The notes under the pieces are model-generated. The model searched no databases. It was not told where the DNA came from and saw only the letters and a program-made list of their open reading frames with translations. DNA of 7,548 bases, from positions 1 to 7,548 of the forward strand of contig JAPLDN010000185.1 in the NCBI GenBank assembly GCA_026391755.1. Direction: 5' to 3'. Position 1 is the first letter of the stretch. Each line of letters begins with the position of its first letter. Shown in pieces: positions 1 through 6,458 of the stretch. Source of the stretch: Bacteroidota bacterium. Its GTDB lineage: Bacteria > Bacteroidota > Bacteroidia > Bacteroidales > FEN-979. Made by a program: the position numbers and the translations under genes.

Positions 1-1
1 A

Positions 2-1387
2 CGTATTTTAAAGGAGCTGAATTATATCGATGACGCAAGGGTTGTGGTAGTTCCGGTTGAGGATATGGATTCGGTGGATGTTGTCGTGGTAACAAAGGAT
101 GTGTGGTCTATTGGCGTAGTGGTCCCTCTTATTACGACGCAAAAAATGAATATCCGCTTGTTCGACGCCAACTTTGTCGGCATGGGAGACCGCCTTGCAT
201 TGAACTTCTCTTTTGCCTCACAGCGCGCTCCCTTTATGAGGTTCGACGGGGTTTCTTATACCTATACCAACATACTGGGGACTTTCACTGACCTCACACT
301 TAATTATTATCAGGATGACCTTAAACAGGTTAATGTTGGTTTCTGGCTGGATCGCCCCTTTGTCACAAACCGGACCAAATTAGCAGGCGGCATATCATAC
401 CAGTATAACAAACTCACGTACGGGCCTGTCGAACCAAATCCAAGCTATAGTAAAGCCAATTCAGGATATGTCTGGCTTGGGCGCTCCTACCAGATCGCCG
501 AATACAAGATCCCGACCCGGTTTGTTGCCTTATCTTCATTCCAGGCTACAGCTTACGGCCAGAGACCCGGTATTAGCATAGATTCCAACAGGAGTTATTA
601 TAATGTGAGCAATTTCCTGGCAAGCGTGGCTTTTTCAAGGAACAACTATTACCTGGTTGATTACTTCCTGAACTTCGGGAAGATTGAGAACATCCCCTAT
701 GGAAGGCTGATGCAGCTTACGTTCGGGCCCCAATTCACGAGCTTTTACACCCGCTTATATTCCGGATTTTCCTATGCCCAGGGAAATTTCATCAAGAACT
801 TTGGTTACCTCCAGGGCCGTATGGACCTGGGTATATTTTTTAATCACCGGACTTTCGAAGACGGGGTACTTAACCTGAGGCTGAATTATATGAGTTACCT
901 TTATTTTACACCCGACAAGCGTTATAAATTCAGAACTTATATATTCACAACCTACCGCCAGGGATTCCTGAGACGTCCCAACAATAACGATTTCACGTAT
1001 ATTAACCAGGATATGCGTATCAGCAATTACAGTTCCGACACGGTGTTTAAAGGGGTAAACTCAATCAGCTGGTATTTTTCCACGGTAGCCTTCACCCCCT
1101 GGTACTTCTATGGTTTCAGGTTTGCGTTTACCGGGATGTTTGCAGGCGGGTTTAAAAGCGACGGTATCTCAAAGCTATTCGAGACCAGGTTTTATACAGG
1201 TATCGGAGTTGGTTTGCTGATAAAAAACGATAACCTGATCTTTCCAACCTTCCTGGTAAGCGCTATTTTCTATCCAACCCCGGAAGTTGGTGTACCATGG
1301 TTGCAGATGAACTTTTCAGAGACTCCCAACCTGCAAATGAAGGATTATAACCCTCTTGCACCAAATGTTATTTCATTAACACAATAG
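2..1387 (+). CDS. Outer-membrane beta-barrel protein, BamA/Omp85-like, 5'-truncated
   Basis: The frame is open from the first bases of the window, so the gene starts upstream; the GTG at 44 is an internal valine codon and not a credible start. The visible 461 residues begin with what looks like the end of a POTRA-type periplasmic domain (ELNYIDDARVVVVP, then a beta strand ending in TKDVWSIG). After that come about 400 residues of alternating aromatic/polar strands with short turns, as in a transmembrane barrel (for example YTNILGTFTDLTLNYYQDD and LFETRFYTGIGVGLLI). POTRA followed by barrel suggests the BamA/TamA-like group, which inserts or exports proteins or lipids at the outer membrane; the exact family is inferred. 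The C-terminus is odd: it ends in a proline-rich tail (NPLAPNVISLTQ) and not in a terminal aromatic residue. The next gene on this strand follows after 49 nt with its own promoter. Confidence 0.72.
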   Translation, partial: RILKELNYIDDARVVVVPVEDMDSVDVVVVTKDVWSIGVVVPLITTQKMNIRLFDANFVGMGDRLALNFSFASQRAPFMRFDGVSYTYTNILGTFTDLTLNYYQDDLKQVNVGFWLDRPFVTNRTKLAGGISYQYNKLTYGPVEPNPSYSKANSGYVWLGRSYQIAEYKIPTRFVALSSFQATAYGQRPGISIDSNRSYYNVSNFLASVAFSRNNYYLVDYFLNFGKIENIPYGRLMQLTFGPQFTSFYTRLYSGFSYAQGNFIKNFGYLQGRMDLGIFFNHRTFEDGVLNLRLNYMSYLYFTPDKRYKFRTYIFTTYRQGFLRRPNNNDFTYINQDMRISNYSSDTVFKGVNSISWYFSTVAFTPWYFYGFRFAFTGMFAGGFKSDGISKLFETRFYTGIGVGLLIKNDNLIFPTFLVSAIFYPTPEVGVPWLQMNFSETPNLQMKDYNPLAPNVISLTQ

Positions 1388-1420
1388 TTGTTTAAAGAAA
1401 AATTTTATTGTTTATATTTG
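1388..1420 (+). promoter_or_regulatory. Bacteroidota-type promoter of the Hpt gene
   Basis: TATATTTG at 1413-1420 matches the phylum's -7 consensus TAnnTTTG. A TTG at 1388-1390 could be the -33 element, but its 22-nt spacer is slightly longer than the usual 19-21. Transcription would start near 1426, leaving a leader of roughly ten bases before the ATG at 1437. The element begins right after the stop codon of the upstream barrel gene, which suggests the small gene is transcribed independently. Confidence 0.55.
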
Positions 1421-1436
1421 CATTAAACGATAAGGT

Positions 1437-1784
1437 ATGATTGACCGGCAGAAATTAAACCAGAACTTCCAGTATTTCGACAAAGAAACCATTATCGAGA
1501 TCATCGATATCTTTTTCAGCGAATATCCTGATCGTGTTGAAAAGATTACCAGGAATATCCAGGAAGGTGATTTTACACAACTTAAGTTTAACGCCCATAG
1601 CCTGAAAGGAGTTGTCGCAAACTTTCAGGATCCGCTTACCATTGAGTTATCACGGAAACTTGACGAGATGGCCAAGAACCAGCAATCGGCAGGGTTGAAC
1701 CAGTTATTTGAAGACCTGAAAGCTGCTTCCGTGAAACTACTGGAAGAGCTTAATGCGTTAAAAACCGAAATGGGCGCAAAATAG
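1437..1784 (+). CDS. Stand-alone histidine phosphotransfer (Hpt) domain protein
   Basis: This 115-residue cytoplasmic protein is a single Hpt domain, the four-helix module that carries phosphate between hybrid histidine kinases and response regulators. The signature AHSLKGVVANF at residues 53-63 contains the phospho-accepting His54 (codon 1596-1598), followed by the usual Leu-Lys-Gly. An acidic N-terminal helix (KETIIEIIDIFFSEYPDRV) precedes it and a long C-terminal helix pair follows, as expected for the family. There is no kinase, receiver or output domain, and no two-component gene is next to it, so its partners are unknown. Its promoter lies at 1388-1420. The nearest downstream gene is convergent, and the 59-nt gap shows no convincing terminator hairpin. 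Confidence 0.9.
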   Translation: MIDRQKLNQNFQYFDKETIIEIIDIFFSEYPDRVEKITRNIQEGDFTQLKFNAHSLKGVVANFQDPLTIELSRKLDEMAKNQQSAGLNQLFEDLKAASVKLLEELNALKTEMGAK

Positions 1785-1843
1785 ATTATAGAATCCGGTC
1801 CTGCCTTACGTGATTCCTCAAAGGCTCTGATCGTGATGACTGA

Positions 1844-2866
1844 TTATTTCTTTGACTGCTTATCCAGCCTGTTCAATCCCTCGATCGCTTTATCGTAATT
1901 GACCTTCAATTTGAGGGTTTGCTGGTAGTCATCATATGCTTTCCTGTAATCTTTCAGCTGCTCATAACTCAATCCCCTGTTATACCAGGCTTCGGCATAC
2001 CCGGGGTCCCTTGCGATAGCCTTTGAAAAATACTCCGCGGCTGTTTTGAAATCCTGGAGATACACGAGATTTATATAACCGATATTGTAAGGAGCATCTT
2101 TAAACGCCGTATCCACCTTGCTTAATTCCTCGTAAATACCGATTGCCTTCGGGTATTGGCCACTCTCCTGGTAGAACATGCCGAGGTTGTATAAAGCCTC
2201 CCTGTTATTTGGGCGAATCCTTAGTGCATTTGTAAAATAGCCTGCGGCCAGAGGGTCTTTGTGGGTGGCGTACAATTCTCCCAGTAGCATATAAGCATCA
2301 AAAAACTGCTGGTTCAGCCTCACCGCGTCCATCAGGTCTCCAATGGCATGGGCCGTATCTCCCGTTTCAATCAATGCCATAGCCCGTGTAAAACGGGCCG
2401 ATGAATTTGCCTTGTCGAGTGTAAGCACCTCCCTCACATACTGGTCTACCTTCTTATAATCCTTTACGATAAGATAAAGGTTTGCAAGCTTCAGGTTGGC
2501 ATTGATACTTTTCGGATCCACCGAAACAGCCTTCAACAGTGACTCCTCGCAATTCTGGGGTTGGCCCATCATCAGGTAAATATCTGAGAGGGTGAGGTAA
2601 TAATCGGCCTTTTTCGGATCCAGCTGCAGGGCTTTGTTGATATCGTTCAGGGCCTGGTTGATCTGGCTGAGGGCGATGTAAAGTTTTGCCCTGCTGTGCA
2701 ACAACCCGGCATCTTTTTCATGCCCGGAGATCTGTTTATTCAGGTTCTCAAGTTCCACCCTCAGTGAATCTTCCCTGCTGAGTTTGCTGTGCACCCCTCC
2801 TCCCCTGCTGCACGACAGACTTAGCGTCAGCAGCAGGCAAACTGTCCAAATCGCTGAAAACCTCAT
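1844..2866 (-). CDS. TPR-repeat lipoprotein
   Basis: The protein has 340 residues. It starts with a hydrophobic signal segment (residues 5-18) that ends at Cys19 in LTLSLSC, so it is probably a lipoprotein. The lipobox is imperfect, with Ser and not Leu at -3. From about residue 52 to 324 there are eight tandem tetratricopeptide repeats of 34-35 residues; clear examples are the unit ending NKALQLDPK and the last ones, containing AAEYFSKAIARDPG and AWYNRGLSYEQLKDY. Such superhelices act as protein-protein scaffolds at the cell envelope; the partner is not indicated. The ATG lies 1 nt beyond the recA stop codon, preceded by an AGAAG sequence inside the recA 3' end, so translation is probably coupled to recA. 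A DNA-repair role should not be inferred from this linkage alone. Confidence 0.85.
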   Translation of the reverse strand: MRFSAIWTVCLLLTLSLSCSRGGGVHSKLSREDSLRVELENLNKQISGHEKDAGLLHSRAKLYIALSQINQALNDINKALQLDPKKADYYLTLSDIYLMMGQPQNCEESLLKAVSVDPKSINANLKLANLYLIVKDYKKVDQYVREVLTLDKANSSARFTRAMALIETGDTAHAIGDLMDAVRLNQQFFDAYMLLGELYATHKDPLAAGYFTNALRIRPNNREALYNLGMFYQESGQYPKAIGIYEELSKVDTAFKDAPYNIGYINLVYLQDFKTAAEYFSKAIARDPGYAEAWYNRGLSYEQLKDYRKAYDDYQQTLKLKVNYDKAIEGLNRLDKQSKK

Positions 2867-2867
2867 G

Positions 2868-3872
2868 CTACTTCTGTGTTTTTAGTAATTCCTTGATCTT
2901 GCCTTCAAGCTCTTCCATCAGCTCGGGATTGTCCTGGATCAGCTTCTTTACGGCATCCCTGCCCTGCCCGAGCTTTGTATCCCCGTAACTGAACCAGGAA
3001 CCGCTCTTTTTAATTATGTTATTGTCAACCGCAAGGTCCAGGATTTCGTAACATTTCGAGATCCCCTCTCCAAAGATGATGTCGAACTCGGCTTTCCTGA
3101 AAGGGGGAGCAACCTTGTTCTTCACAACTTTTACCCTGACACGGTTCCCGATTGCTTCTTCACCATCTTTTAACTGTGTTTGTTTGCGGATGTCGAGCCT
3201 CACGGAGGCATAGAATTTCAGCGCATTTCCACCCGTAGTCGTCTCCGGATTGCCGAACATCACACCGATCTTTTCACGAAGCTGGTTGATAAAGATACAG
3301 CAGGTTTGTGTTTTGCTGATGGTCGAGGTGAGTTTTCTCAGTGCCTGGGACATCAGGCGGGCCTGCAAACCCATTTTCGAATCGCCCATTTCCCCTTCGA
3401 TCTCACTTTTTGGCGTCAGGGCGGCGACCGAGTCGATCACAATGATATCGATGGCTCCCGACCTGATCAGGTTTTCGGTGATCTCAAGGGCCTGTTCCCC
3501 GTTATCTGGCTGTGATACCAGCAGGTTCTCTACATCCACACCCAGCTTCTGTGCATAGAAACGGTCGAAAGCATGTTCCGCATCGATAAAGGCAGCAATA
3601 CCTCCCGCTTTCTGGGATTCCGCAATCGCGTGTAAGGCCAGGGTCGTTTTACCGGATGATTCCGGACCATAGATCTCGATTACCCGTCCTTTGGGCAAAC
3701 CGCCTACACCAAGTGCAATATCAAGACCTATCGACCCTGTCGAGATCACATCCACAGCTTCAATGGCATTTTCGCCCAGGCGCATGATTGTTCCTTTTCC
3801 ATAAGCTTTTTCCAGCTTGTCGAGCGTTAGCTGAAGAGCTTTTACTTTTTCTTTGTTAACTTCCTGTGACAT
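2868..3872 (-). CDS. recA: RecA recombinase
   Basis: RecA forms ATP-dependent filaments on single-stranded DNA, drives strand exchange in homologous recombination and, where an SOS system exists, stimulates LexA self-cleavage. The 334-residue protein is full length. Walker A is GPESSGKT at residues 69-76, the Walker B strand is IDIIVIDSVAAL, and the L2-loop region reads GNPETTTGGNALKFYAS. The C-terminal tail is short (KIKELLKTQK) compared with the longer acidic tail of the E. coli protein. The ATG at 3872 is supported by a perfect Shine-Dalgarno sequence four bases upstream. It sits 15 nt after bcp and 1 nt before the TPR lipoprotein, forming one transcription unit. No SOS-type operator was recognised, and transcription probably starts upstream of bcp. 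Confidence 0.98.
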   Translation of the reverse strand: MSQEVNKEKVKALQLTLDKLEKAYGKGTIMRLGENAIEAVDVISTGSIGLDIALGVGGLPKGRVIEIYGPESSGKTTLALHAIAESQKAGGIAAFIDAEHAFDRFYAQKLGVDVENLLVSQPDNGEQALEITENLIRSGAIDIIVIDSVAALTPKSEIEGEMGDSKMGLQARLMSQALRKLTSTISKTQTCCIFINQLREKIGVMFGNPETTTGGNALKFYASVRLDIRKQTQLKDGEEAIGNRVRVKVVKNKVAPPFRKAEFDIIFGEGISKCYEILDLAVDNNIIKKSGSWFSYGDTKLGQGRDAVKKLIQDNPELMEELEGKIKELLKTQK

Positions 3873-3876
3873 TTTT

Positions 3877-3884
3877 CCTCCTTT
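3877..3884 (-). promoter_or_regulatory. Perfect Shine-Dalgarno site of recA
   Basis: On the minus strand the sequence reads AAAGGAGG, followed by four A residues and the recA ATG. It lies within the 15-nt gap between bcp and recA and fixes the recA start. Most Bacteroidota genes, including the others in this window, lack such a site, so it stands out. Confidence 0.75.
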
Positions 3885-3887
3885 ATT

Positions 3888-4352
3888 TTATAAGCCCATC
3901 TCCTTAAGGATCTGCTGCGAATGGTTTTTAGTATCCACTTTGGTAAATATTTTTTCTATTACTCCTTTTTCATCGATTACATATGTAGTCCGGATGATAC
4001 CGTCGTATTCCCTGCCATACAGTTTTTTCCTGCCCCAGGCACCGTATGCCTTGAGAATGGTTTTCTCTTTATCCGGGATCAGTGCAAAAGGTAATACGTA
4101 TTTTGCAATAAATTTTTTATGTGCAGCTTCAGAATCGGCGCTTACACCTAACACTTTAAATCCCTTCTTCTTTAATATCTGATAGTTATCTTTCAGGTTA
4201 CAGGCCTCTGCCGTACATCCGGGAGTATCATCCTTGGGATAAAAATACAATATCAGCCTGCTTCCCCTGAAGTCTTTCAGGCCCACCGGTATACCATCCT
4301 GGTCGACTACCTGGAAATCAGGAGCTTTATCACCAACCTTTAGAGATCCCAT
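3888..4352 (-). CDS. bcp: Thioredoxin-dependent thiol peroxidase, Bcp/PrxQ type
   Basis: This 154-residue cytoplasmic peroxiredoxin reduces hydrogen peroxide and organic hydroperoxides using thioredoxin. The catalytic segment DDTPGCTAEAC contains the peroxidatic Cys46 and a second cysteine, Cys51, five residues on, the spacing of two-cysteine PrxQ/Bcp enzymes that form an intramolecular disulfide. The N-terminus (VGDKAPDFQVVDQDG) and the C-terminal part (RTTYVIDEKGVIEKIF) follow the family closely, and the length is typical. It is the first gene of the bcp-recA-TPR unit, an arrangement that puts peroxide defence and recombinational repair on one message. No Shine-Dalgarno site precedes the ATG, but a TAATTTTG promoter element lies just upstream. 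Confidence 0.96.
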   Translation of the reverse strand: MGSLKVGDKAPDFQVVDQDGIPVGLKDFRGSRLILYFYPKDDTPGCTAEACNLKDNYQILKKKGFKVLGVSADSEAAHKKFIAKYVLPFALIPDKEKTILKAYGAWGRKKLYGREYDGIIRTTYVIDEKGVIEKIFTKVDTKNHSQQILKEMGL

Positions 4353-4368
4353 ACAATCAATTTTTATC

Positions 4369-4376
4369 CAAAATTA
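4369..4376 (-). promoter_or_regulatory. Possible -7 promoter element of the bcp-recA unit
   Basis: The minus strand reads TAATTTTG, matching TAnnTTTG, 16 nt upstream of the bcp ATG. No TTG is seen at the expected -33 distance, so the assignment rests on the -7 element alone. The resulting leader would be about ten bases. Confidence 0.4.
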
Positions 4377-4431
4377 TTAAAACCCATCCGGATTCTCCGA
4401 CGGAATAGCATTTAGTTTTCAACAAACCGGA

Positions 4432-4470
4432 TATCCAGCTATCCAGTTATCCAGCTATCCAGCTATCCCC
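4432..4470. repeat. 8-bp tandem array (TATCCAGC units) over the nth stop codon
   Basis: Four consecutive 8-bp units occur at 4432, 4440, 4448 and 4456 (TATCCAGC, TATCCAGT, TATCCAGC, TATCCAGC), followed by a partial unit TATCCCC to 4470. The array starts in the bcp-nth intergenic region and runs into the end of nth, supplying its TAG stop (minus strand of 4455-4457) and its last few codons (Gly-Ile-Ala-Gly). On the minus strand each unit junction carries TAG or TAA, and because 8 is not a multiple of 3, three successive junctions cover all three frames. Confidence 0.9.
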
Positions 4471-5111
4471 TTTCTTTTTTGACTCTGGTAGTACTTGCAT
4501 ATCCCTGTCAGCCCGCATTCCCCGCATTTGGGTTTACGTGCGATGCAAACATACCTACCATGCAGGATAAGCCAGTGGTGGGCGATCGGGATCAGGTCTT
4601 CGGGGATATGTTTGACCAGCTGCATTTCAGTTTGAAAGGGATTCTTTGCGTTCACAGTAAGCCCTATCCTTGCACTCACCCTGTGAACATGGGTATCCAC
4701 GGCCATTGCCGGCTTATTATAGATCACCGCAGCCAGAACATTCGCACTTTTGCGGCCAATGCCCGGAAGTTTCTGCAACTCATTCACATCCGAAGGCATG
4801 ATATTCTTAAAGTCCCTGACCAGGACCTGGGCCATCCCGATAATATTTTTCGTTTTATTATTCGGGTAAGAACAGCTCCTGATCAGTTCGAATACCTCCT
4901 CGTGCTTTGCCATGGCAAGGCTCCGGGCCGTTGGGTATTTTTTGAACAGACCAGGGGTAATCATGTTCACCCTTTTATCGGTGCACTGGGCCGACAGGAT
5001 CACGGCAACCGCAAGCTGATACGGATCTGTATAAACGAGTTCGGTTTCAGCCGTGGGCCGGTGGGCAAGGAAATATTCAATTGCTTTAGAGTAGCGTTCC
5101 TGCTGGCGCAT
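4455..5111 (-). CDS. nth: Endonuclease III (DNA glycosylase/AP lyase)
   Basis: Endonuclease III removes oxidised pyrimidines from DNA and cleaves the abasic site in base-excision repair. The 218-residue protein has the helix-hairpin-helix LPGIGRKSANVL (about residues 115-126), which includes the Schiff-base Lys121. The catalytic Asp139 lies in AVDTHVHRVSARIGL. The C-terminal [4Fe-4S] ligands Cys189, Cys196, Cys199 and Cys205 have the classical C-x6-C-x2-C-x5-C spacing. All key residues are present, so the enzyme should be active. Its final codons and stop come from a short tandem array. It is separated from bcp by 102 nt and from the upstream secreted-protein gene by 121 nt, so it is probably a separate unit, although read-through into bcp cannot be excluded. 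Confidence 0.97.
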   Translation of the reverse strand: MRQQERYSKAIEYFLAHRPTAETELVYTDPYQLAVAVILSAQCTDKRVNMITPGLFKKYPTARSLAMAKHEEVFELIRSCSYPNNKTKNIIGMAQVLVRDFKNIMPSDVNELQKLPGIGRKSANVLAAVIYNKPAMAVDTHVHRVSARIGLTVNAKNPFQTEMQLVKHIPEDLIPIAHHWLILHGRYVCIARKPKCGECGLTGICKYYQSQKRKGIAG

Positions 5112-5128
5112 GAATTTGATTTTTTTTG

Positions 5129-5136
5129 TAAAAGTA
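5129..5136 (-). promoter_or_regulatory. Weak candidate -7 element of nth
   Basis: The minus strand reads TACTTTTA, one base from the TAnnTTTG consensus, 17 nt before the nth ATG. No TTG lies at the -33 distance. It is the best candidate in this gap, but not a strong one. Confidence 0.3.
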
Positions 5137-5170
5137 CGGAAAGTTCGTAATGGCTCGATGAACGTGATTT

Positions 5171-5230
5171 CGCCCGGTAAACGCTCTCGTTATGAGCTTG
5201 ATGGGCGTAGAAGGTATTATACTGCCGGGC
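5171..5230. other. Nested inverted repeats between nth and the T9SS gene
   Basis: Two alternative pairings share the same left arm. CGCCC at 5171-5175 can pair with GGGCG at 5203-5207, enclosing an inner stem of GCTC (5183-5186) with GAGC (5194-5197). Alternatively, GCCCGG at 5172-5177 can pair with CCGGGC at 5225-5230. The element begins 3 nt past the stop of the secreted LRR protein and may help end its transcript, but no U-tract follows on the minus strand, so it is not a standard intrinsic terminator. Confidence 0.45.
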
Positions 5231-5232
5231 TT

Positions 5233-6306
5233 TCAGTATTTAATAATCTTTGAAGCAAAGTTTTGGCTGCCCGATACAAGCCTCATAAAATAAATCCCGC
5301 CTGGCAATTTACCCAGATCAATCAGAGTTTCAGGTTCGGTCATTACCATGCCCAGTATTTCCCTGCCTCTGATATCCGACAGGCTTAAATGAAACTGCTG
5401 AAGATTGTTTAAAACCTGAATGCTCAGGGTTCCGCTGGTTGGATTTGGGTATAGAAGAAAAGGCAGGCCTGCCTGCAAGGTTTGAACCCCCAGTGTATCA
5501 CAGCCTGCTTTCACTTCCGCCTTGTTGTTGCAGCCGGCCCGGTTATTATATATCGTGACGCTTCCCCAGGTGACGTCAAAGTACTTGCATATGCTGTATA
5601 CGTCGCATACCGAGAGAACTTCGTTATTATAAATGGAGATAGCCGGGATCATCCCGGGACGGATGCTGTCGAGCCCGCTAAGTGATCGCAGGGACTGCTT
5701 AGAATAAATCAGAAGTTCCTGCCCAAGATTCTTCAGGTTGCCAAGTTCACGAAGTCCTTTCAATGCCAGGTTGTCATTGACTTGTAAAAGTCCTCCGATA
5801 GACCTGAGGTTTTTAAGACCTTTAAGGGTATCAAGCACGGGATTGGATCCTATCCAGAAATTCCTGGTAATAGCAGCCAGTGTATCCAGGCCTTTCAGGT
5901 CCCTGAGAACAGGGTTGTCAAATATCTCAAAGTTATCGCCGACCAACTGCAAATGCCCCAGCCCTTTCAATGTTCGCAGGTTGAGATTGGAATATATTCC
6001 GAAATGCCCGCCAATTGCCCTGAGGCTGTCAAGACCCGACAAATCACCAAGGAGTTCAGTATGTGATATGTCGAGGTATCCTTCGATGGAAACAAGCCCC
6101 CTCAGGCTGTCAAGGTTCTTGATGTCACTCCCGCTGATAATAACATCTCCCTGGATCACTGTGCAATTGGGATTATCGCGATGAAACAGGTCAACGTCGA
6201 CCTGTGTATAAAACCCCCGGCCATCATGCAGGCAGGGCTGGGCGGAAACATAAAATGAGAGTAGAATGCCACTGAGTAGTAAGAATAACTTTTTCATCAG
6301 GCTCAT
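5233..6306 (-). CDS. Secreted leucine-rich-repeat (receptor L-domain-like) protein with T9SS sorting domain
   Basis: The 357-residue product has a type I signal peptide (MKKLFLLLSGILLSFYVSA, cleavage before Gln23). From about residue 50 to 230 there are seven repeats of 24-25 residues with the pattern L-x-x-L-x-GL-x-x-L-x-x-I-x-G-x-x-x-I-x-x-N, the layout of receptor L-domain solenoids. A cysteine-containing cap follows (Cys233, Cys239, Cys258, Cys268). The last 75 or so residues form a type A T9SS C-terminal domain, starting LLYPNPTSGTLSIQV and ending with LPGGIYFMRLV and a Lys-rich end. The protein is therefore expected to cross the outer membrane and be anchored or released at the surface, probably for ligand or surface binding; the ligand is unknown. 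ATG 6306 and ATG 6297 (MKK) are both possible starts. It has its own promoter and is divergent from the GH92 gene. Confidence 0.9.
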   Translation of the reverse strand: MSLMKKLFLLLSGILLSFYVSAQPCLHDGRGFYTQVDVDLFHRDNPNCTVIQGDVIISGSDIKNLDSLRGLVSIEGYLDISHTELLGDLSGLDSLRAIGGHFGIYSNLNLRTLKGLGHLQLVGDNFEIFDNPVLRDLKGLDTLAAITRNFWIGSNPVLDTLKGLKNLRSIGGLLQVNDNLALKGLRELGNLKNLGQELLIYSKQSLRSLSGLDSIRPGMIPAISIYNNEVLSVCDVYSICKYFDVTWGSVTIYNNRAGCNNKAEVKAGCDTLGVQTLQAGLPFLLYPNPTSGTLSIQVLNNLQQFHLSLSDIRGREILGMVMTEPETLIDLGKLPGGIYFMRLVSGSQNFASKIIKY

Positions 6307-6345
6307 GATTTGAAAAACCGGAATGATTTAGATATATAGAACATA

Positions 6346-6376
6346 CAAATATAATAAATCGATCTGATCAGATCAA
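6346..6376 (-). promoter_or_regulatory. Bacteroidota-type promoter of the LRR-T9SS gene
   Basis: On the minus strand TTG (6374-6376) is followed after 20 nt by TATATTTG (6346-6353), a full match to the -33/-7 consensus including spacing. Transcription would start near 6340, giving a leader of about 34 nt. The spacer contains a perfect palindrome (6361-6374). Confidence 0.75.
6361..6374. promoter_or_regulatory. 14-bp perfect palindrome, candidate operator
   Basis: GATCTGATCAGATC reads the same on both strands and lies between the -33 and -7 elements of the LRR gene promoter, overlapping one base of the -33 TTG. A protein bound here would interfere with or modulate RNA polymerase. Its arms, ATCTGA and TCAGAT, recur as direct copies in the array at 6395-6431. 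The binding factor is not known. Confidence 0.5.
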
Positions 6377-6394
6377 TAAAAGTTTTGCACCCTG

Positions 6395-6431
6395 GACATC
6401 TGACATCTGACATCTGACATCTGACATCTGA
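6395..6431. repeat. 7-bp tandem array (GACATCT x5) between divergent promoters
   Basis: Five identical copies of GACATCT run from 6395 to 6429, followed by GA. The array lies between the promoters of the LRR-T9SS and GH92 genes. Its last unit supplies a CTG (6428-6430) at exactly 20 nt from the GH92 -7 element, the position where TTG would be expected. Each unit contains ATCTGA. Confidence 0.95.
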
Positions 6432-6450
6432 TAATAACCCCGGGATTTCC

Positions 6451-6458
6451 TACCTTTG
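6451..6458 (+). promoter_or_regulatory. -7 promoter element of the GH92 gene
   Basis: TACCTTTG matches TAnnTTTG exactly and lies 19 nt upstream of the ATG at 6478. The -33 position holds only CTG (6428-6430), taken from the edge of the heptamer array. The predicted leader is about 13 nt, and no Shine-Dalgarno sequence is visible, which is usual for the phylum. Confidence 0.65.

Noticed and set aside
44..46. GTG as start codon of the outer-membrane protein gene
   Set aside because: The same frame is open and protein-like from base 2, and the residues before it (ELNYIDDAR) belong to the POTRA-like domain, so the gene starts outside the window.
1791..1816. GAATC/GATTC hairpin between the convergent hpt and TPR genes
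   Set aside because: A five-base stem with a 16-base loop and no U-tract is too weak to call a terminator.
3180..3558. Two + strand open frames inside recA
   Set aside because: recA is intact on the other strand and these products resemble nothing.
4381..4430. Terminator hairpin downstream of nth
   Set aside because: Short inverted segments such as ATCCGGAT exist, but no stem of adequate length with a following U-tract could be built.
4479..5150. 223-codon open frame on the + strand
   Set aside because: It lies antisense to nth, whose motifs are complete; the + strand product has no recognisable domain.
5738..6184. 148-codon + strand open frame with repeated Ser/Pro/Arg segments
   Set aside because: It is the antisense image of the leucine-rich repeats, which explains its periodicity.
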